NCBI RefSeq assembly: GCF_017571495.1
Contig: NZ_JAGETZ010000003.1
Location: 558,001-622,000, forward strand
Direction: 5' to 3'
Source: Hymenobacter negativus
GTDB taxonomy: Bacteria > Bacteroidota > Bacteroidia > Cytophagales > Hymenobacteraceae
Length of the DNA stretch: 64,000 nt
This document shows, piece by piece, positions 50,112-59,325 of this stretch. The position numbers and the translations under genes are program-made. The notes beneath the pieces are model-generated. The model saw nothing but the letters and a program-made list of their open reading frames with translations, did no database searches and was not told where the DNA came from. The number at the start of each line of letters is the position of its first letter. Within the stretch, counting starts at the first letter, position 1.

Positions 50112-51389
50112 TCAGGCCTGGCACACAAACTGAAACGTGTTGCGGGTGCGCTGCTCCAGCAGCAGCCGCTTATCCGCCGTGAGGCGGCTGATGCTGGCCG
50201 AATCGTAGTTCTTGATGGTGAAAAGCGTGAGCCCCGCGTTGTAGTGCAGCGTGAACTGTTCCCGCAGCAAATCGAGCAGTGCGTGGATGCGTCGCTCCGA
50301 AAAATCGGTGCACACCGAAAAGCTGATGGCCGAATTCTGCATCAAATTGATTTTGAGCTTAGCCTGGGCCAGAGCGGCAAAAATAACCGCCAGGTTTTCC
50401 TCCGAAATAAACGAAAAGTCCTTGCTGGCGAAGGACACCAGGCACTGATCCGTCTTGCGGATATACGCCGGAGCCAGCGCCGGGTGCTGGCAATCGTGAA
50501 TGAGCGTGCCCTCCGCTTCGGGGTTCACAAACGACTTCACCCGCAGCGGAATATTGCGCTCCGCCAGCGGCTTCAGCGTTTTCGGGTGGATAACCGAGGC
50601 GCCGTAATACGCCATTTCAATGGTTTCGCGGTAGCTGATTTCGGGGTATCGCACCGTGTCCGGGAAGATTTTTGGGTCGGCATTGAGCAGGCCGGGCACG
50701 TCCTTCCAGATGGTCACGCTCTCAGCTCGCAGGCAATAGGCGAGAATGGCGGCGGTGTAGTCGGAACCCTCGCGGCCGAGCGTGGTGGTCGCGCCAGCTA
50801 CAGTGCCACCCAAGAATCCTTGCGTGACCATTGGCCCCTGAGCTAACTGGAGCATGATGGCCGCCTGTACGCGCTGCTCAGTGACACGCCAGTCTACGCG
50901 GCCTTCGCGCCAGGTATCGTCGGTACGGATAATGGAGCGGATATCGAGCAACTGCGCACCCAATGCCTGCGCCACAATGCTGGAGGCTAGCAACTCACCA
51001 AAGCTTACAATCTGGTCGTATTGCTGGTCGTAATCGCCGGTTTGCAGATTGGCCAGACGGTCGGCTAATTGCTGAAAATAAGTAGTGATTTCGGCCGAAA
51101 AAGACACCGCAGGCTCTATGCCAGCTGGAACATTCTGCAGGCCGGCTATTACCTGATAGTGGTACTGCTCAAGGGCCTGCAGCTGCGTGTTGTAGTCAAG
51201 TTTCTGGTACGCCAAATCAAAAATCTCCTCCAGCGCATTCGTGGTCTTGCCCATCGCCGACACCACAATCACCAGTGGCCCTTTTGAGCCATAGTTCCGC
51301 ACAATGCGGCAGAGGTTGAGAATAGCTGCCGCATCCTTCACCGATGCCCCACCAAATTTATATACCTGAAGTCCTTGTGCATTGTCCAT
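50112..51389 (-). CDS. lysC: Aspartate kinase
   Basis: 425 residues, first step of Lys/Thr/Met synthesis. KFGGASVKD is the kinase signature, followed by LGREGSDYTAAILA and EISYRETIEMAYYGASVIHP. Two ACT regulatory domains follow (LVSFASKDFSFISEENLAVI, INLMQNSAISFSVCTDFSER), which should bind an amino-acid inhibitor, probably lysine. It is monofunctional, without a homoserine dehydrogenase domain. A frame 48 codons longer exists, but the ATG at 51389 sits 6 nt after a TACTTTTG element and is the better start. Confidence 0.94.
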   Translation of the reverse strand: MDNAQGLQVYKFGGASVKDAAAILNLCRIVRNYGSKGPLVIVVSAMGKTTNALEEIFDLAYQKLDYNTQLQALEQYHYQVIAGLQNVPAGIEPAVSFSAEITTYFQQLADRLANLQTGDYDQQYDQIVSFGELLASSIVAQALGAQLLDIRSIIRTDDTWREGRVDWRVTEQRVQAAIMLQLAQGPMVTQGFLGGTVAGATTTLGREGSDYTAAILAYCLRAESVTIWKDVPGLLNADPKIFPDTVRYPEISYRETIEMAYYGASVIHPKTLKPLAERNIPLRVKSFVNPEAEGTLIHDCQHPALAPAYIRKTDQCLVSFASKDFSFISEENLAVIFAALAQAKLKINLMQNSAISFSVCTDFSERRIHALLDLLREQFTLHYNAGLTLFTIKNYDSASISRLTADKRLLLEQRTRNTFQFVCQA

Positions 51390-51395
51390 AGGCCC

Positions 51396-51403
51396 CAAAA
51401 GTA
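51396..51403 (-). promoter_or_regulatory. -7 element next to the lysC start codon
   Basis: TACTTTTG on the minus strand followed by 6 nt and the ATG at 51389. It argues against the longer frame and predicts a leaderless mRNA, leaving no room for a leader riboswitch. Confidence 0.6.
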
Positions 51404-51784
51404 GCGCCGCCGGCCGCAAATGCGGTTTTTCCGAGTCATGCGCTACTGCTGAGAGACCTTGCGGCTCGGTATTGAGCCGGTGCTCTCTCGTAGCTAGGCG
51501 TTCTGCCAAGGTTCCGGAACAGTGTGCTACCATTCCTGCGGGTGCGCCACAGATGCGGGGCCGAGCGCCATCGTTTTAAGGTAGTGTACCACGTTGCTAG
51601 CACCGTACGCCACGAGTGTGGGGCCGTGCGCTCCCCTAATGCGACGTTGCGCCAGCAGGGCTTGATTCTGGAGCAAAAACACCGGATTCAAGCCTTGGAA
51701 AATGTGTAAAAAGACAACCGTTTGCGCTTTGAAAATAGCATTACTACGGCCATTTTTAGGAGAAAAATATCGGCTTCTGTGGAG
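51404..51784. other. Intergenic stretch between divergent lysC and fbp
   Basis: No gene was recognised. It holds the promoter regions of both genes and an imperfect inverted repeat near 51658-51695 (GGCTTGATTCTGG and CCGGATTCAAGCC). No riboswitch pattern was recognised. Confidence 0.45.
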
Positions 51785-51792
51785 TAGCTTTG
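51785..51792 (+). promoter_or_regulatory. -7 promoter element of fbp
   Basis: TAGCTTTG, 43 nt before the ATG at 51836. Confidence 0.6.
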
Positions 51793-51835
51793 TCAGGCGT
51801 TCCCGCCACACTCACAATTGTTATCCCCACCGCTT

Positions 51836-52906
51836 ATGGACCACAATAAACTGGCCCTGCCCGTCGGCACCACGCTCGACCGTTTTATCATGCGCAAGCA
51901 GGAAGATTTCCCCTACGCCACGGGGGAATTGTCGCAGCTGCTACGTGACATCGCATTAGCCGCCAAAATCGTCAACCGCGAAATCAACCGCTCCGGCCTC
52001 ATCGACATTGCTGGCGCCTACGGTAGCCAAAACGTACAGGGCGAAGACCAGCAAAAGCTCGATGTCATCGCCAACATCCGCTTCATCCGGGCCCTGCGCA
52101 ACGGTGGCGAAGTCTGCACCATCATCTCGGAAGAAGACGATGAGATGATTCAAACCGGCAACAACCAAGGCAAGTACGTGGTGGCCATCGACCCGCTCGA
52201 CGGCTCGTCGAACATCGACGTGAACGTGAGCATCGGCACCATTTTCAGCATTTACCGCCGCGTGTCGCCCACCGGCCGGGAAGGCACCGCCGCCGACTGC
52301 CTGCAGCCCGGCACGCACCAGGTAGCCGCCGGCTACGTCATCTATGGTTCCAGCACCATGATGGTTTATACCACCGGCAACGGCGTCAACGGCTTCACCT
52401 ACGAGCATTCGCTGGGTGAATTCTTCCTCTCGCACCCCGATATCCAAACTCCCCAAACCGGCAACATCTACTCCATCAACGAGGGTAGCTCCGATTCCTT
52501 CGCGCCGGGCGTGGCGGCCTTCGTACAGCACTGCAAAAACCAGAATTTCTCGGCTCGCTACATCGGTTCGCTGGTCGCCGACTTCCACCGCAACCTGCTC
52601 AAAGGTGGTATCTACATCTACCCCGCCACCGCCAAAGCACCCAACGGCAAGCTGCGCCTCATGTACGAGTGCAACCCCCTGGCCTTCATTGTGGAGCAGG
52701 CCGGCGGCAAAAGTAGCAACGGCCTCCAGCGCACCATGGAAATCGAGCCCAAATTGCCGCACGAGCGCTGCCCCGTTTTCATCGGCAGCAAAGACCTGGT
52801 AGAGCAGGCCGAAGCCCTAATTGCCAAAGCCAACCAACCCAAAGCCGAAGAAGCTAAGGAAAAAATGGTGAAAGAAATACCCGTAAAAGTGGCGGTTGCG
52901 AAGTAG
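51836..52906 (+). CDS. fbp: Class 1 fructose-1,6-bisphosphatase
   Basis: 356 residues, gluconeogenic hydrolysis of fructose-1,6-bisphosphate. The metal-binding motif [20 protein letters not shown] and the preceding ISEEDDE are diagnostic, as are [20 protein letters not shown] and [16 protein letters not shown]. The end is a short Lys/Glu-rich tail. The ATG at 51836 ([18 protein letters not shown]) is preferred; an alternative start lies six codons earlier. Confidence 0.95.
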   Translation: MDHNKLALPVGTTLDRFIMRKQEDFPYATGELSQLLRDIALAAKIVNREINRSGLIDIAGAYGSQNVQGEDQQKLDVIANIRFIRALRNGGEVCTIISEEDDEMIQTGNNQGKYVVAIDPLDGSSNIDVNVSIGTIFSIYRRVSPTGREGTAADCLQPGTHQVAAGYVIYGSSTMMVYTTGNGVNGFTYEHSLGEFFLSHPDIQTPQTGNIYSINEGSSDSFAPGVAAFVQHCKNQNFSARYIGSLVADFHRNLLKGGIYIYPATAKAPNGKLRLMYECNPLAFIVEQAGGKSSNGLQRTMEIEPKLPHERCPVFIGSKDLVEQAEALIAKANQPKAEEAKEKMVKEIPVKVAVAK

Positions 52907-52925
52907 CACTACAGTTCATTAACTG

Positions 52926-52967
52926 CACAAAAAAGCCCTTCCTGTTTGCAGGGAGGGCTTTTTTGTG
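52926..52967. terminator. Bidirectional terminator
   Basis: 14-bp perfect arms (52926-52939 with 52954-52967) plus inner CCTG/CAGG pairing, with A and T runs, between convergent fbp and the DUF5606 gene. Confidence 0.9.
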
Positions 52968-52985
52968 GTAAGGTCTACTGGCTTA

Positions 52986-53600
52986 CTACTCGGCTTTCTT
53001 ACGGCTTTTCTTCGCGGGGGCCGCAGCTTCAGGATTGCCTTCTGCATCAGGTGCCTCATCGGCAGCCGTGATAACGCCACCAGTGCTCAAGGGCTCATCG
53101 GCGCTGGGCTCGGTGGTTTTAGGAGCCTTTTTGGCTTTGGCCTTGGGAGCGTCCTCTGCTGTTTCGGCCGCAAGAGCTTCTTCGGATGTTTCGCTTGCAG
53201 CCGCCTCCAGGTAGGGGCGGTGCTTGCTCACGATGCCGTACCAGCTGGCCAGTTTCTTGATATCGGACAGGTAAACACGGTCACGGTCATAGTCAGGAAT
53301 TACGCCGGCCAGAAAATCGGTCAGCTCGCCTTCACTCGACTTCGACGTAACGGGCGAAGCCGCGCCGTGCTTCTGGTAAATGCGCTCGAACACCTCTGTC
53401 AGGGGCACCGTTTCGTCGGGGTCCTGGGTGTAAATGGAGATTTCCGACAGCAGCGACACCTTATTGCGGGCCGGAGCCAGCGTGCGGGTTGCTTTCTCGT
53501 CGAGGCTTTCCACCAGCACGCCGTGGCGTGCGGCGCGCACCAGGCGGTACAGGCCGGGCATGCCGCTGATGGCGGCCAACTCTTGCAATTCGTAGGGCAT
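52986..53600 (-). CDS. DUF5606 protein
   Basis: 204 residues from the ATG at 53600. The first 130 residues match DUF5606 (MPYELQELAAISGMPGLYRL, VRAARHGVLVESLDEKATRT, LTDFLAGVIPDYDRDRVYLS, DIKKLASWYGIV). The last 75 are an Ala/Glu/Lys-rich disordered tail ending KKSRKKAE. Function unknown. The longer frame would translate the upstream AATGAGGAATG-type hairpin and is rejected. Confidence 0.88.
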   Translation of the reverse strand: MPYELQELAAISGMPGLYRLVRAARHGVLVESLDEKATRTLAPARNKVSLLSEISIYTQDPDETVPLTEVFERIYQKHGAASPVTSKSSEGELTDFLAGVIPDYDRDRVYLSDIKKLASWYGIVSKHRPYLEAAASETSEEALAAETAEDAPKAKAKKAPKTTEPSADEPLSTGGVITAADEAPDAEGNPEAAAPAKKSRKKAE

Positions 53601-53607
53601 TGTAACG

Positions 53608-53706
53608 TTAATGAGGAATGAAAAATGAAAAATAAAGAATGAGGAACGAGAGACGAAGAGTGGCCACAAGGCCGTTCCTCATTTCTCATTCCTCATTCTT
53701 CATTCA
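53608..53706 (-). terminator. Imperfect inverted repeat between the TonB_C and DUF5606 genes
   Basis: Left AATGAGGAATGAAAAATGAA and right TCCTCATTTCTCATTCCTCA then TTCTTCATT are largely complementary. It belongs to the same repeat type as 47068-47130 and 22564-22595. On the minus strand it follows the TonB_C gene. Confidence 0.5.
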
Positions 53707-53725
53707 ACAAGGCAAAACTACGAAA

Positions 53726-54184
53726 TTATTGTCCTTCGGTCGCGTTCGAACCGGTTACACCGAGCTTGAACACGATGGGCAGGCTGGTCAGAATTGGATA
53801 CTCCGGCTTCTTGAATTTAAGCAGGCGCACCACGCGCAGGGCCTCCTCGCCGGTGCCACCGCCCAGCTGCTTTATCAGCTTCACTCCTGACATTGTGCCG
53901 TCGGGATTTAGTGTGAAGCTCACAATGCACTGACCCTGAATGCGATTGCGTTTAGCCAGCAGGGGGTACTTAATTTCTTTGCCGATAAACTCGTACATGG
54001 CGGCCTGGCCACCTTCGTAGTACTCAGCCACCGGAATGGACTTGCCCACCGAGCCAATGCCAGTGCCTTGCTCGGCCTGCGACTTGGGCGGCGCAGTGTT
54101 GGGAGTAGTTTGGGCAGCGGCCGGAGCGGCAGCAGCCAGCAATAGGCCAAGGGCCAACTGCGGGAGGGAAACGTTTTTGGTCAT
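53726..54184 (-). CDS. Secreted TonB C-terminal-domain protein
   Basis: 152 residues with a signal peptide (LALGLLLAAAAPAAAQ) rather than the usual TonB inner-membrane anchor. The C-terminal 95 residues are a TonB_C domain (YEFIGKEIKYPLLAKRNRIQ, GQCIVSFTLNPDGTMSGVKL, ALRVVRLLKFKKPEY). A free periplasmic TonB_C protein is common in Bacteroidota; it may bind outer-membrane proteins but cannot transmit proton-motive force by itself. The start at 54184 is chosen for the signal peptide. Confidence 0.85.
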   Translation of the reverse strand: MTKNVSLPQLALGLLLAAAAPAAAQTTPNTAPPKSQAEQGTGIGSVGKSIPVAEYYEGGQAAMYEFIGKEIKYPLLAKRNRIQGQCIVSFTLNPDGTMSGVKLIKQLGGGTGEEALRVVRLLKFKKPEYPILTSLPIVFKLGVTGSNATEGQ

Positions 54185-54267
54185 GATAAAATAAAAGGGG
54201 GCGGGGAGATGAGAAGACAATACAAACCGGCCGGGTTCAGGGCGCGATTGGCAATTTAAGGGCCAAT

Positions 54268-54888
54268 CTACGCACTGGCTGCGGCATCGTCCTTCCATTG
54301 CTGATTTACTTCCTCAATAAAGGTGAGCACTTCTTCGCGTCCCAGTCGGGTTTCGGCCGAAGTCACGAAATAGCGTGGCAACTCGTCCCATATTTCGCTC
54401 ATTTTGCGCAGGTATTCGGCCAGCAGGGCTTTGGTTTGGGCCGTCGACTGCTTGTCGGCCTTCGTAAATATCATGACGAATGGAATGCCTTCTTCTCCCA
54501 GCTTTTCCATAAATTCCAAGTCCACAGACTGTGGTGAATGGCGTGAATCAATGAGCACGCAAACGCACATTAAATTGCTTCGATTGAGCAAATAATAATT
54601 AATCATGCGTGCCCATTCGGCGCGCGATGTTTTGCTCACTTTAGCATAGCCGTAACCGGGTAAATCTACCAGATACCAATTATCGTTAATAACGAAATGG
54701 TTAATTAATTGTGTCTTTCCGGGCGAGGCCGACGTTTTTGCTAAGCCGTTGCGCCCGGTCAGCATATTTATCAGCGACGATTTTCCGACGTTAGAACGGC
54801 CAATGAATGCGTATTCGGGCAGTTTAGGGTCCGGGCAAAGGTCAGCCCGTGAATTACTGGTTAGGAATTGAGCGTCGTGAATAATCAT
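54268..54888 (-). CDS. engB: Ribosome biogenesis GTPase YihA/EngB
   Basis: 206 residues, GTPase needed for 50S assembly. G motifs: GRSNVGKSSLIN (G1), DLPGYGYAKVS (G3), FTKADK (G4), SAE (G5). The ATG at 54888 (MIIHDAQFLTSNSR) is chosen: an ATG 12 codons earlier lies 1 nt from a TAATTTTG element and could not be within the transcript. Confidence 0.94.
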   Translation of the reverse strand: MIIHDAQFLTSNSRADLCPDPKLPEYAFIGRSNVGKSSLINMLTGRNGLAKTSASPGKTQLINHFVINDNWYLVDLPGYGYAKVSKTSRAEWARMINYYLLNRSNLMCVCVLIDSRHSPQSVDLEFMEKLGEEGIPFVMIFTKADKQSTAQTKALLAEYLRKMSEIWDELPRYFVTSAETRLGREEVLTFIEEVNQQWKDDAAASA

Positions 54889-54925
54889 GAAATAAGAAAG
54901 AAGTAATAGGAACTGTACCGACATG

Positions 54926-54933
54926 CAAAATTA
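54926..54933 (-). promoter_or_regulatory. -7 promoter element of engB
   Basis: TAATTTTG on the minus strand, 37 nt before the start at 54888. Confidence 0.6.
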
Positions 54934-55328
54934 CATCCGAACACCAGCCGGACCCGGACAAATAAAAATGCTGCCATGAATGGCTATTTCAGTGGCGCTT
55001 CTATATTTGCGCGGCATGCCTGCCAAACAAGTGGGCCGCTGCTGTTGCACTCGACCACCGTTGAATGGCCGAAAATTTGCTCAAAAACCGCTTTTCGCAG
55101 GCTCGCAGCCTATCTTTGCCCGTTAATAGGCCATGCTTTGACACGGTCCGGTGCGGAGTTCTTTGCGAAAGAGGACGGTTACCTTCGGCGCAAATGCGCA
55201 TTAAGGGCTAACCCTACCGTGGTTTTTCAGTATAAGCCCAAAATATAGTCCGCTCCCGCTACCCTTGGGCTTCGGCGTTTTCACTTACAACCCCTTCAGA
55301 AATTTCTTTTTTTCAAATCACTCCTCCA
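54934..55328. other. Region upstream of the OmpA-family gene
   Basis: No confident gene. On the plus strand it holds two consensus -7 elements (TATATTTG 55002-55009 and TATCTTTG 55111-55118), either of which could start a leader of 200-300 nt for the OmpA-family gene. A 36-codon frame (55016-55126) begins 6 nt after the first element; its product (MPAKQVGRCCCTRPPLNGRK and 16 more residues) is not recognised. Confidence 0.4.
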
Positions 55329-57575
55329 ATGGACAACTTATCCAGAAGGTTACTGCAAGCGTCGTGCGCCGTTGCCCTCACCGCCGCTATCGGCTCTCCG
55401 GCCCAGGCGCAAAGCACGCGTAAGGACCTCAAAACCGGCAACAAGTTCTTCGAGCAGGAAAACTACCGCGCTGCCATTCCTTACTATGAAAAGGTATTGG
55501 CCAAAGACCCTAACAACGCCAAGGCGCTGTTTAATGCCGGCATTTCCTATATGTCGTTCGACAAGGAGAAGGCCAGCGACTATATCTATAAAGCGCAAAA
55601 GCTAAAGCCGAAAGTTTCGAAGGACGTGGAATACTGGCTGGGCCGGGTTGACCACCTCAACTATAACTTCGACGAGGCCGTGGCTCACTTCCAGGCCTAT
55701 AACGCCACGCTGAAGAAGAACGACCAGCGCAAAGAAGAACTTGCCCAGTGGATTCAGCACAGCAAGAATGCTAAGGTGCAGTTTAACTCGCCCAAAGACA
55801 TCTTCGTGAAAAACCTGGGTCCGGTTATCAATACGCAGTTTTCGGAGCACAGCCCGGTAATTTCGTCGGATGATAAGCTGCTCATCTTTACCTCGCGTGG
55901 CGAGGCCGTGACCGGTGCCAGTGGCAGCGTGAGCGACAAAAAGAACAAGAGCGTTGCCGCCGATGGTGAGTACTACGAAGACATCTTCGAAACCACGCGC
56001 ATCGACGACGAGAACTGGCAGAAACCCCGCTCGCTGAGCGGTGTGCTGAACGGCAAAGGCCACGATGCTTCGATTCAGTTGTTCGACAACGACACCAAGA
56101 TGCTGATGTACCGTAACGATAACAACGGTGACATCTTCGTGACGGATAAGAGCGGTGGCGATTGGACGGCCCCCAAGGCACTGGATGGTAACATCAACTC
56201 GAAAGCCTTCGAGTCAGATGCTTTCATCACGCCGGACGGCCTGACTATCTACTTCTCAACTGGTAAATTCTCGGAAGACGGTACGCTCGACCTGTACGTG
56301 GCAACCCGTGCTTCGACCGGTGCTGACTGGGGAACGCCAAAGTCGCTCGGTGCCAATATCAACACCAAGTATGATGATGATAGCCCGTACCTGAGCAAAG
56401 ACGGCAAAACATTGTATTTCTCGTCGCGCGGCCACAACACGATGGGCGGCTACGATATCTTCAAGTCGGAGTACGACGAGGGTGGTCGCAAGTGGGGCCC
56501 GGCCGTGAACATGGGCTACCCCGTGAACACGCCCGATGATGACTCTTACTACCGCTTGAGCCCCGATGGTTCGTATGCTTACCTGAGCTCGTACCGCATT
56601 GGTGGCTACGGTGAAAAGGACATTTACACCATCAACTATATCAAGAACGCCAATATTGTTGGTAAGGTGTTCTCGGCCAAAGACAGCACCACTGTTATTC
56701 CTGGTGTGGAGTTGGTGTTCAGCGGAACCCAGGCCGACAAAACGGCCCTGAGCTTCCGTGATATCAGCAAGCCGGATGGTGGTTACCAGGTAGCCGTGCT
56801 TTCGGGCCGTACCTATCAGGTTGCCGTGAGCAAGGATGGCAAGAACATTGAGACGCAGGAATTCCCCGTGCCGGTGTCGACGAATGACTCGACGACCATC
56901 ACGAAGAATTTCTACATCAACTATGTGGATACGACTTCGAACAACCTGTTTGCAGCTAAGAACATCTACTTCGATACCGACAAGTACAAGCTGCGTCCAG
57001 AGTCGATTACGCGCCTGAACGAAATCAGCCAGATTCTGACGGCTAACCCCGGCATCAATATGTCGATTGAGGGCCATTGCGACTCGCGTAATACCGACGA
57101 GTACAACATGGTACTGGGTCAGAACCGTGCCAATGCTGCCTTCAATTACCTGAAGAAGCAAGGTGTGGCCGAAACCCGCATGACGACCGTGAGCTACGGC
57201 GAGCGTCGTCCGGCTGCCCCGAATGATTCGCCCGAGAACATGCAGCTTAACCGCCGCGACGAGTTCAAGGTGGTGCTGAAAGAAGGCGAAACCATGCCCG
57301 TTATCAATAACAACTCGGGTGCTACTACCACCACGGGTACCGGCACTTCGACTACCACTACTACTGCCGCACCGCTGGTGCCCGGCAAGAGCAAGGTGAA
57401 AATGGCCGACGGCACGAAGGTGAAAACCAAAGTGGACGAGGATTCAGACAAAGTGAAGGTGAAAACCAAAGGCGCAGCCGGAGACAAATCTAAAACCACC
57501 ACCAAAAACGGTGAATTGGATGCAAAAGCCAAAGATGCCAGCGGCGAAAAAACCAAAGTAAAAGCCAAGAACTAG
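55329..57575 (+). CDS. PorE-like OmpA-family protein (TPR, propeller, CRD, OmpA)
   Basis: 748 residues with a signal peptide ending SPAQAQ. TPR-like repeats occupy about 30-150 (KFFEQENYRAAIPYYEKVLA). A PD40/WD40-type beta-propeller follows at about 160-435 (SPVISSDDKLLIFTSRG, SDAFITPDGLTIYFSTGKFS, SPYLSKDGKTLYFSSRGHNT). A carboxypeptidase-regulatory-like domain spans about 440-530, and an OmpA peptidoglycan-binding domain about 537-652 (NIYFDTDKYKLRPESITRLN, IEGHCDSRNTDEYN). The tail is Thr/Lys-rich. This order is that of PorE of the type IX secretion system, so a T9SS or envelope-anchoring role is inferred. Codons such as GGT, CGT and GCT are more frequent than in its neighbours, suggesting high expression. 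Confidence 0.85.
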   Translation: MDNLSRRLLQASCAVALTAAIGSPAQAQSTRKDLKTGNKFFEQENYRAAIPYYEKVLAKDPNNAKALFNAGISYMSFDKEKASDYIYKAQKLKPKVSKDVEYWLGRVDHLNYNFDEAVAHFQAYNATLKKNDQRKEELAQWIQHSKNAKVQFNSPKDIFVKNLGPVINTQFSEHSPVISSDDKLLIFTSRGEAVTGASGSVSDKKNKSVAADGEYYEDIFETTRIDDENWQKPRSLSGVLNGKGHDASIQLFDNDTKMLMYRNDNNGDIFVTDKSGGDWTAPKALDGNINSKAFESDAFITPDGLTIYFSTGKFSEDGTLDLYVATRASTGADWGTPKSLGANINTKYDDDSPYLSKDGKTLYFSSRGHNTMGGYDIFKSEYDEGGRKWGPAVNMGYPVNTPDDDSYYRLSPDGSYAYLSSYRIGGYGEKDIYTINYIKNANIVGKVFSAKDSTTVIPGVELVFSGTQADKTALSFRDISKPDGGYQVAVLSGRTYQVAVSKDGKNIETQEFPVPVSTNDSTTITKNFYINYVDTTSNNLFAAKNIYFDTDKYKLRPESITRLNEISQILTANPGINMSIEGHCDSRNTDEYNMVLGQNRANAAFNYLKKQGVAETRMTTVSYGERRPAAPNDSPENMQLNRRDEFKVVLKEGETMPVINNNSGATTTTGTGTSTTTTTAAPLVPGKSKVKMADGTKVKTKVDEDSDKVKVKTKGAAGDKSKTTTKNGELDAKAKDASGEKTKVKAKN

Positions 57576-57601
57576 TTTATAGTTCAGGTAATTAAGCTGC
57601 G

Positions 57602-57637
57602 AAGCGGGCCGGGCAATTTGCCCGGCCCGCTTTTTTT
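57602..57637 (+). terminator. Terminator after the OmpA-family gene
   Basis: About 14-bp perfect GC-rich stem (57602-57615 with 57619-57632), 3-nt loop, then a run of seven T. Confidence 0.92.
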
Positions 57638-57754
57638 ACGCGCCCCCTGGCGTCTTTCCCGTTCTTTTGTAGCTGCGTTGCTTAACAAACCGGCCCGGTT
57701 GGGCGTTGGGAGAGGGCAATTTTCCCGCATCACTTACGTTCTTTGCGCTCGCTC

Positions 57755-58483
57755 ATGGCTGTATTACCTTATAAAGACAATTCCGCTGATAAGAAATCGC
57801 AGGTTGCCCAGATGTTCAACTCCATCGCGGGCAAGTACGATTTCCTCAACCACTTCCTTAGTGCTGGCACCGACATCTACTGGCGGCGCAAGGCAGTGGA
57901 TGAGTTGAAAACATTGCGTCCGGCGCGCATTCTGGACATTGCCACCGGCACGGCCGATTTCGCTATCGAAACCCTGCGAACTGCCGCGCCCGACGCGCAG
58001 GTGACCGGGGTGGACATTTCGGAAGGCATGCTGGAGGTAGGCCGTCGCAAGCTGGCGGCCAAAGGCCTGGGCAACCGCATTCAGTTGGAGCTTGGCGACT
58101 CTGAGAACCTGCCCTTCGAAGATGGCGAGTTTGATGCGGTAACGGCTTCTTTTGGCGTGCGCAACTTTGCGCACCTGGAGGCTGGGCTGGCGGAGATGCG
58201 GCGCGTGCTGCGGCCGGGCGGCAAACTCGTTATTCTGGAATTCAGCAAGCCGACGGCGTTTCCGCTCAAGCAAGCGTATAATTTTTATTTCCGCCGGGTA
58301 CTACCGGTTTTTGGTAAGATGATTTCCAAAGACCAGTCGGCCTATACTTACCTGCCGGCTTCGGTACAGGCATTTCCGGACGGCCCCGATTTTTTGGCAA
58401 TCCTGACCAAAGTCGGCTTCAAACAACCTGCATGGCAACCACTCACTTTCGGAATCAGCTCCATTTACACGGCGCACAACTAA
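57755..58483 (+). CDS. ubiE: Demethylmenaquinone methyltransferase
   Basis: 242 residues, SAM-dependent last step of menaquinone synthesis. MFNSIAGKYDFLNHFLSAGT and DIYWRRKAVDEL are the family's first motif, ILDIATGTADFAIE is the SAM-binding loop, VTASFGVRNFAHLEAGL is the second signature, and LEFSKPT follows. The ATG at 57755 is preferred over an upstream TTG. The next gene, porT, overlaps its end by 52 nt in another frame, so they are translated from one message. Confidence 0.94.
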   Translation: MAVLPYKDNSADKKSQVAQMFNSIAGKYDFLNHFLSAGTDIYWRRKAVDELKTLRPARILDIATGTADFAIETLRTAAPDAQVTGVDISEGMLEVGRRKLAAKGLGNRIQLELGDSENLPFEDGEFDAVTASFGVRNFAHLEAGLAEMRRVLRPGGKLVILEFSKPTAFPLKQAYNFYFRRVLPVFGKMISKDQSAYTYLPASVQAFPDGPDFLAILTKVGFKQPAWQPLTFGISSIYTAHN

Positions 58484-59235
58484 AGCAGCTGGCACTGCTG
58501 GCGTTAGTGGTTGTGCTGCTGCCCACAGCGGCGCAGGCGCAACGCAAAGCGAACTCGCAAGCCAACCGTGGCAAAAACGGCAAGCTCAAGTCCATCACCG
58601 TTAAAAACCTGCCGAACTACGACGACCGGTGGTTTCACCCCGGCATGTACCTGAGCTTTTCGGCCTCGCGGTTTGTGATTGAGCAGTCGGCTCAATACGT
58701 GGCCAACAAGAACGTCACGGCCAATTCCATTTACAGCCCCAGCCTGGGAGTGGGCTTTATCGGGGATGCGCGTCTCGGCGGGCCAGAGTCGCCGTTTATC
58801 CTTCGCTTTGCACCGGGCGTAAACTTTCTGACCCGCAAGGTGGAGTTCACGCCGCATGGCTACCAGAAGCCGGATTCCATTGTAACGCAGGAGGTGACTT
58901 CCACGGTGGTGCAGTTTCCCATTTTGCTGAAGTATCAGTCGGACCGCCGCCGCAACTCGCGCATGTACATGATAGCGGGCATCAACCCCGTACTGACGGC
59001 GAGCAACCGCCGCAGCGACCCGCTACGTAACCAGTTGCAGGCCCTCGACAGCGACCTGACCCTGGAATATGGCGTGGGACTGGACTTGTTCTATCCGCTG
59101 TTTAAACTGGCGCCGGAGCTGCGCTTTTCGCATGGGCTGAAGAACCTGTTGATGCCGCATAACGACATTTTTAGCAATAGCCTGCAAAGCATTAGCACCA
59201 ACTCGGTGACGCTGTATATCAATATTCAGAACTAA
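58432..59235 (+). CDS. porT: PorT-type type IX secretion/gliding protein
   Basis: 267 residues, outer-membrane beta-barrel of the PorT/SprT family, needed for T9SS assembly. An N-terminal signal (LKQLALLALVVVLLPTAAQA) precedes a basic linker (QRKANSQANRGKNGK) and strands such as WFHPGMYLSFSASRFVIEQS, SPFILRFAPGVNFLTRKVEF, VVQFPILLKYQSDRR and YGVGLDLFYPLFKLAPELRF. The ubiE-porT gene pair is common in Bacteroidota, which supports the call. Only the ATG at 58432, inside ubiE, precedes the signal peptide. Confidence 0.85.
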   Translation: MATTHFRNQLHLHGAQLKQLALLALVVVLLPTAAQAQRKANSQANRGKNGKLKSITVKNLPNYDDRWFHPGMYLSFSASRFVIEQSAQYVANKNVTANSIYSPSLGVGFIGDARLGGPESPFILRFAPGVNFLTRKVEFTPHGYQKPDSIVTQEVTSTVVQFPILLKYQSDRRRNSRMYMIAGINPVLTASNRRSDPLRNQLQALDSDLTLEYGVGLDLFYPLFKLAPELRFSHGLKNLLMPHNDIFSNSLQSISTNSVTLYINIQN

Positions 59236-59325
59236 GACGATTGTTGCAGTTGTCAGACTCGGATATACCTGATTGACGGAATACTAACATCGAACGACCG
59301 ACAACCAGCAACTGATAGTTAAACT

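Noticed and set aside
51404..51784. Lysine riboswitch upstream of lysC
   Set aside because: The -7 element lies 6 nt from the start codon, leaving no leader, and no riboswitch pattern was recognised.
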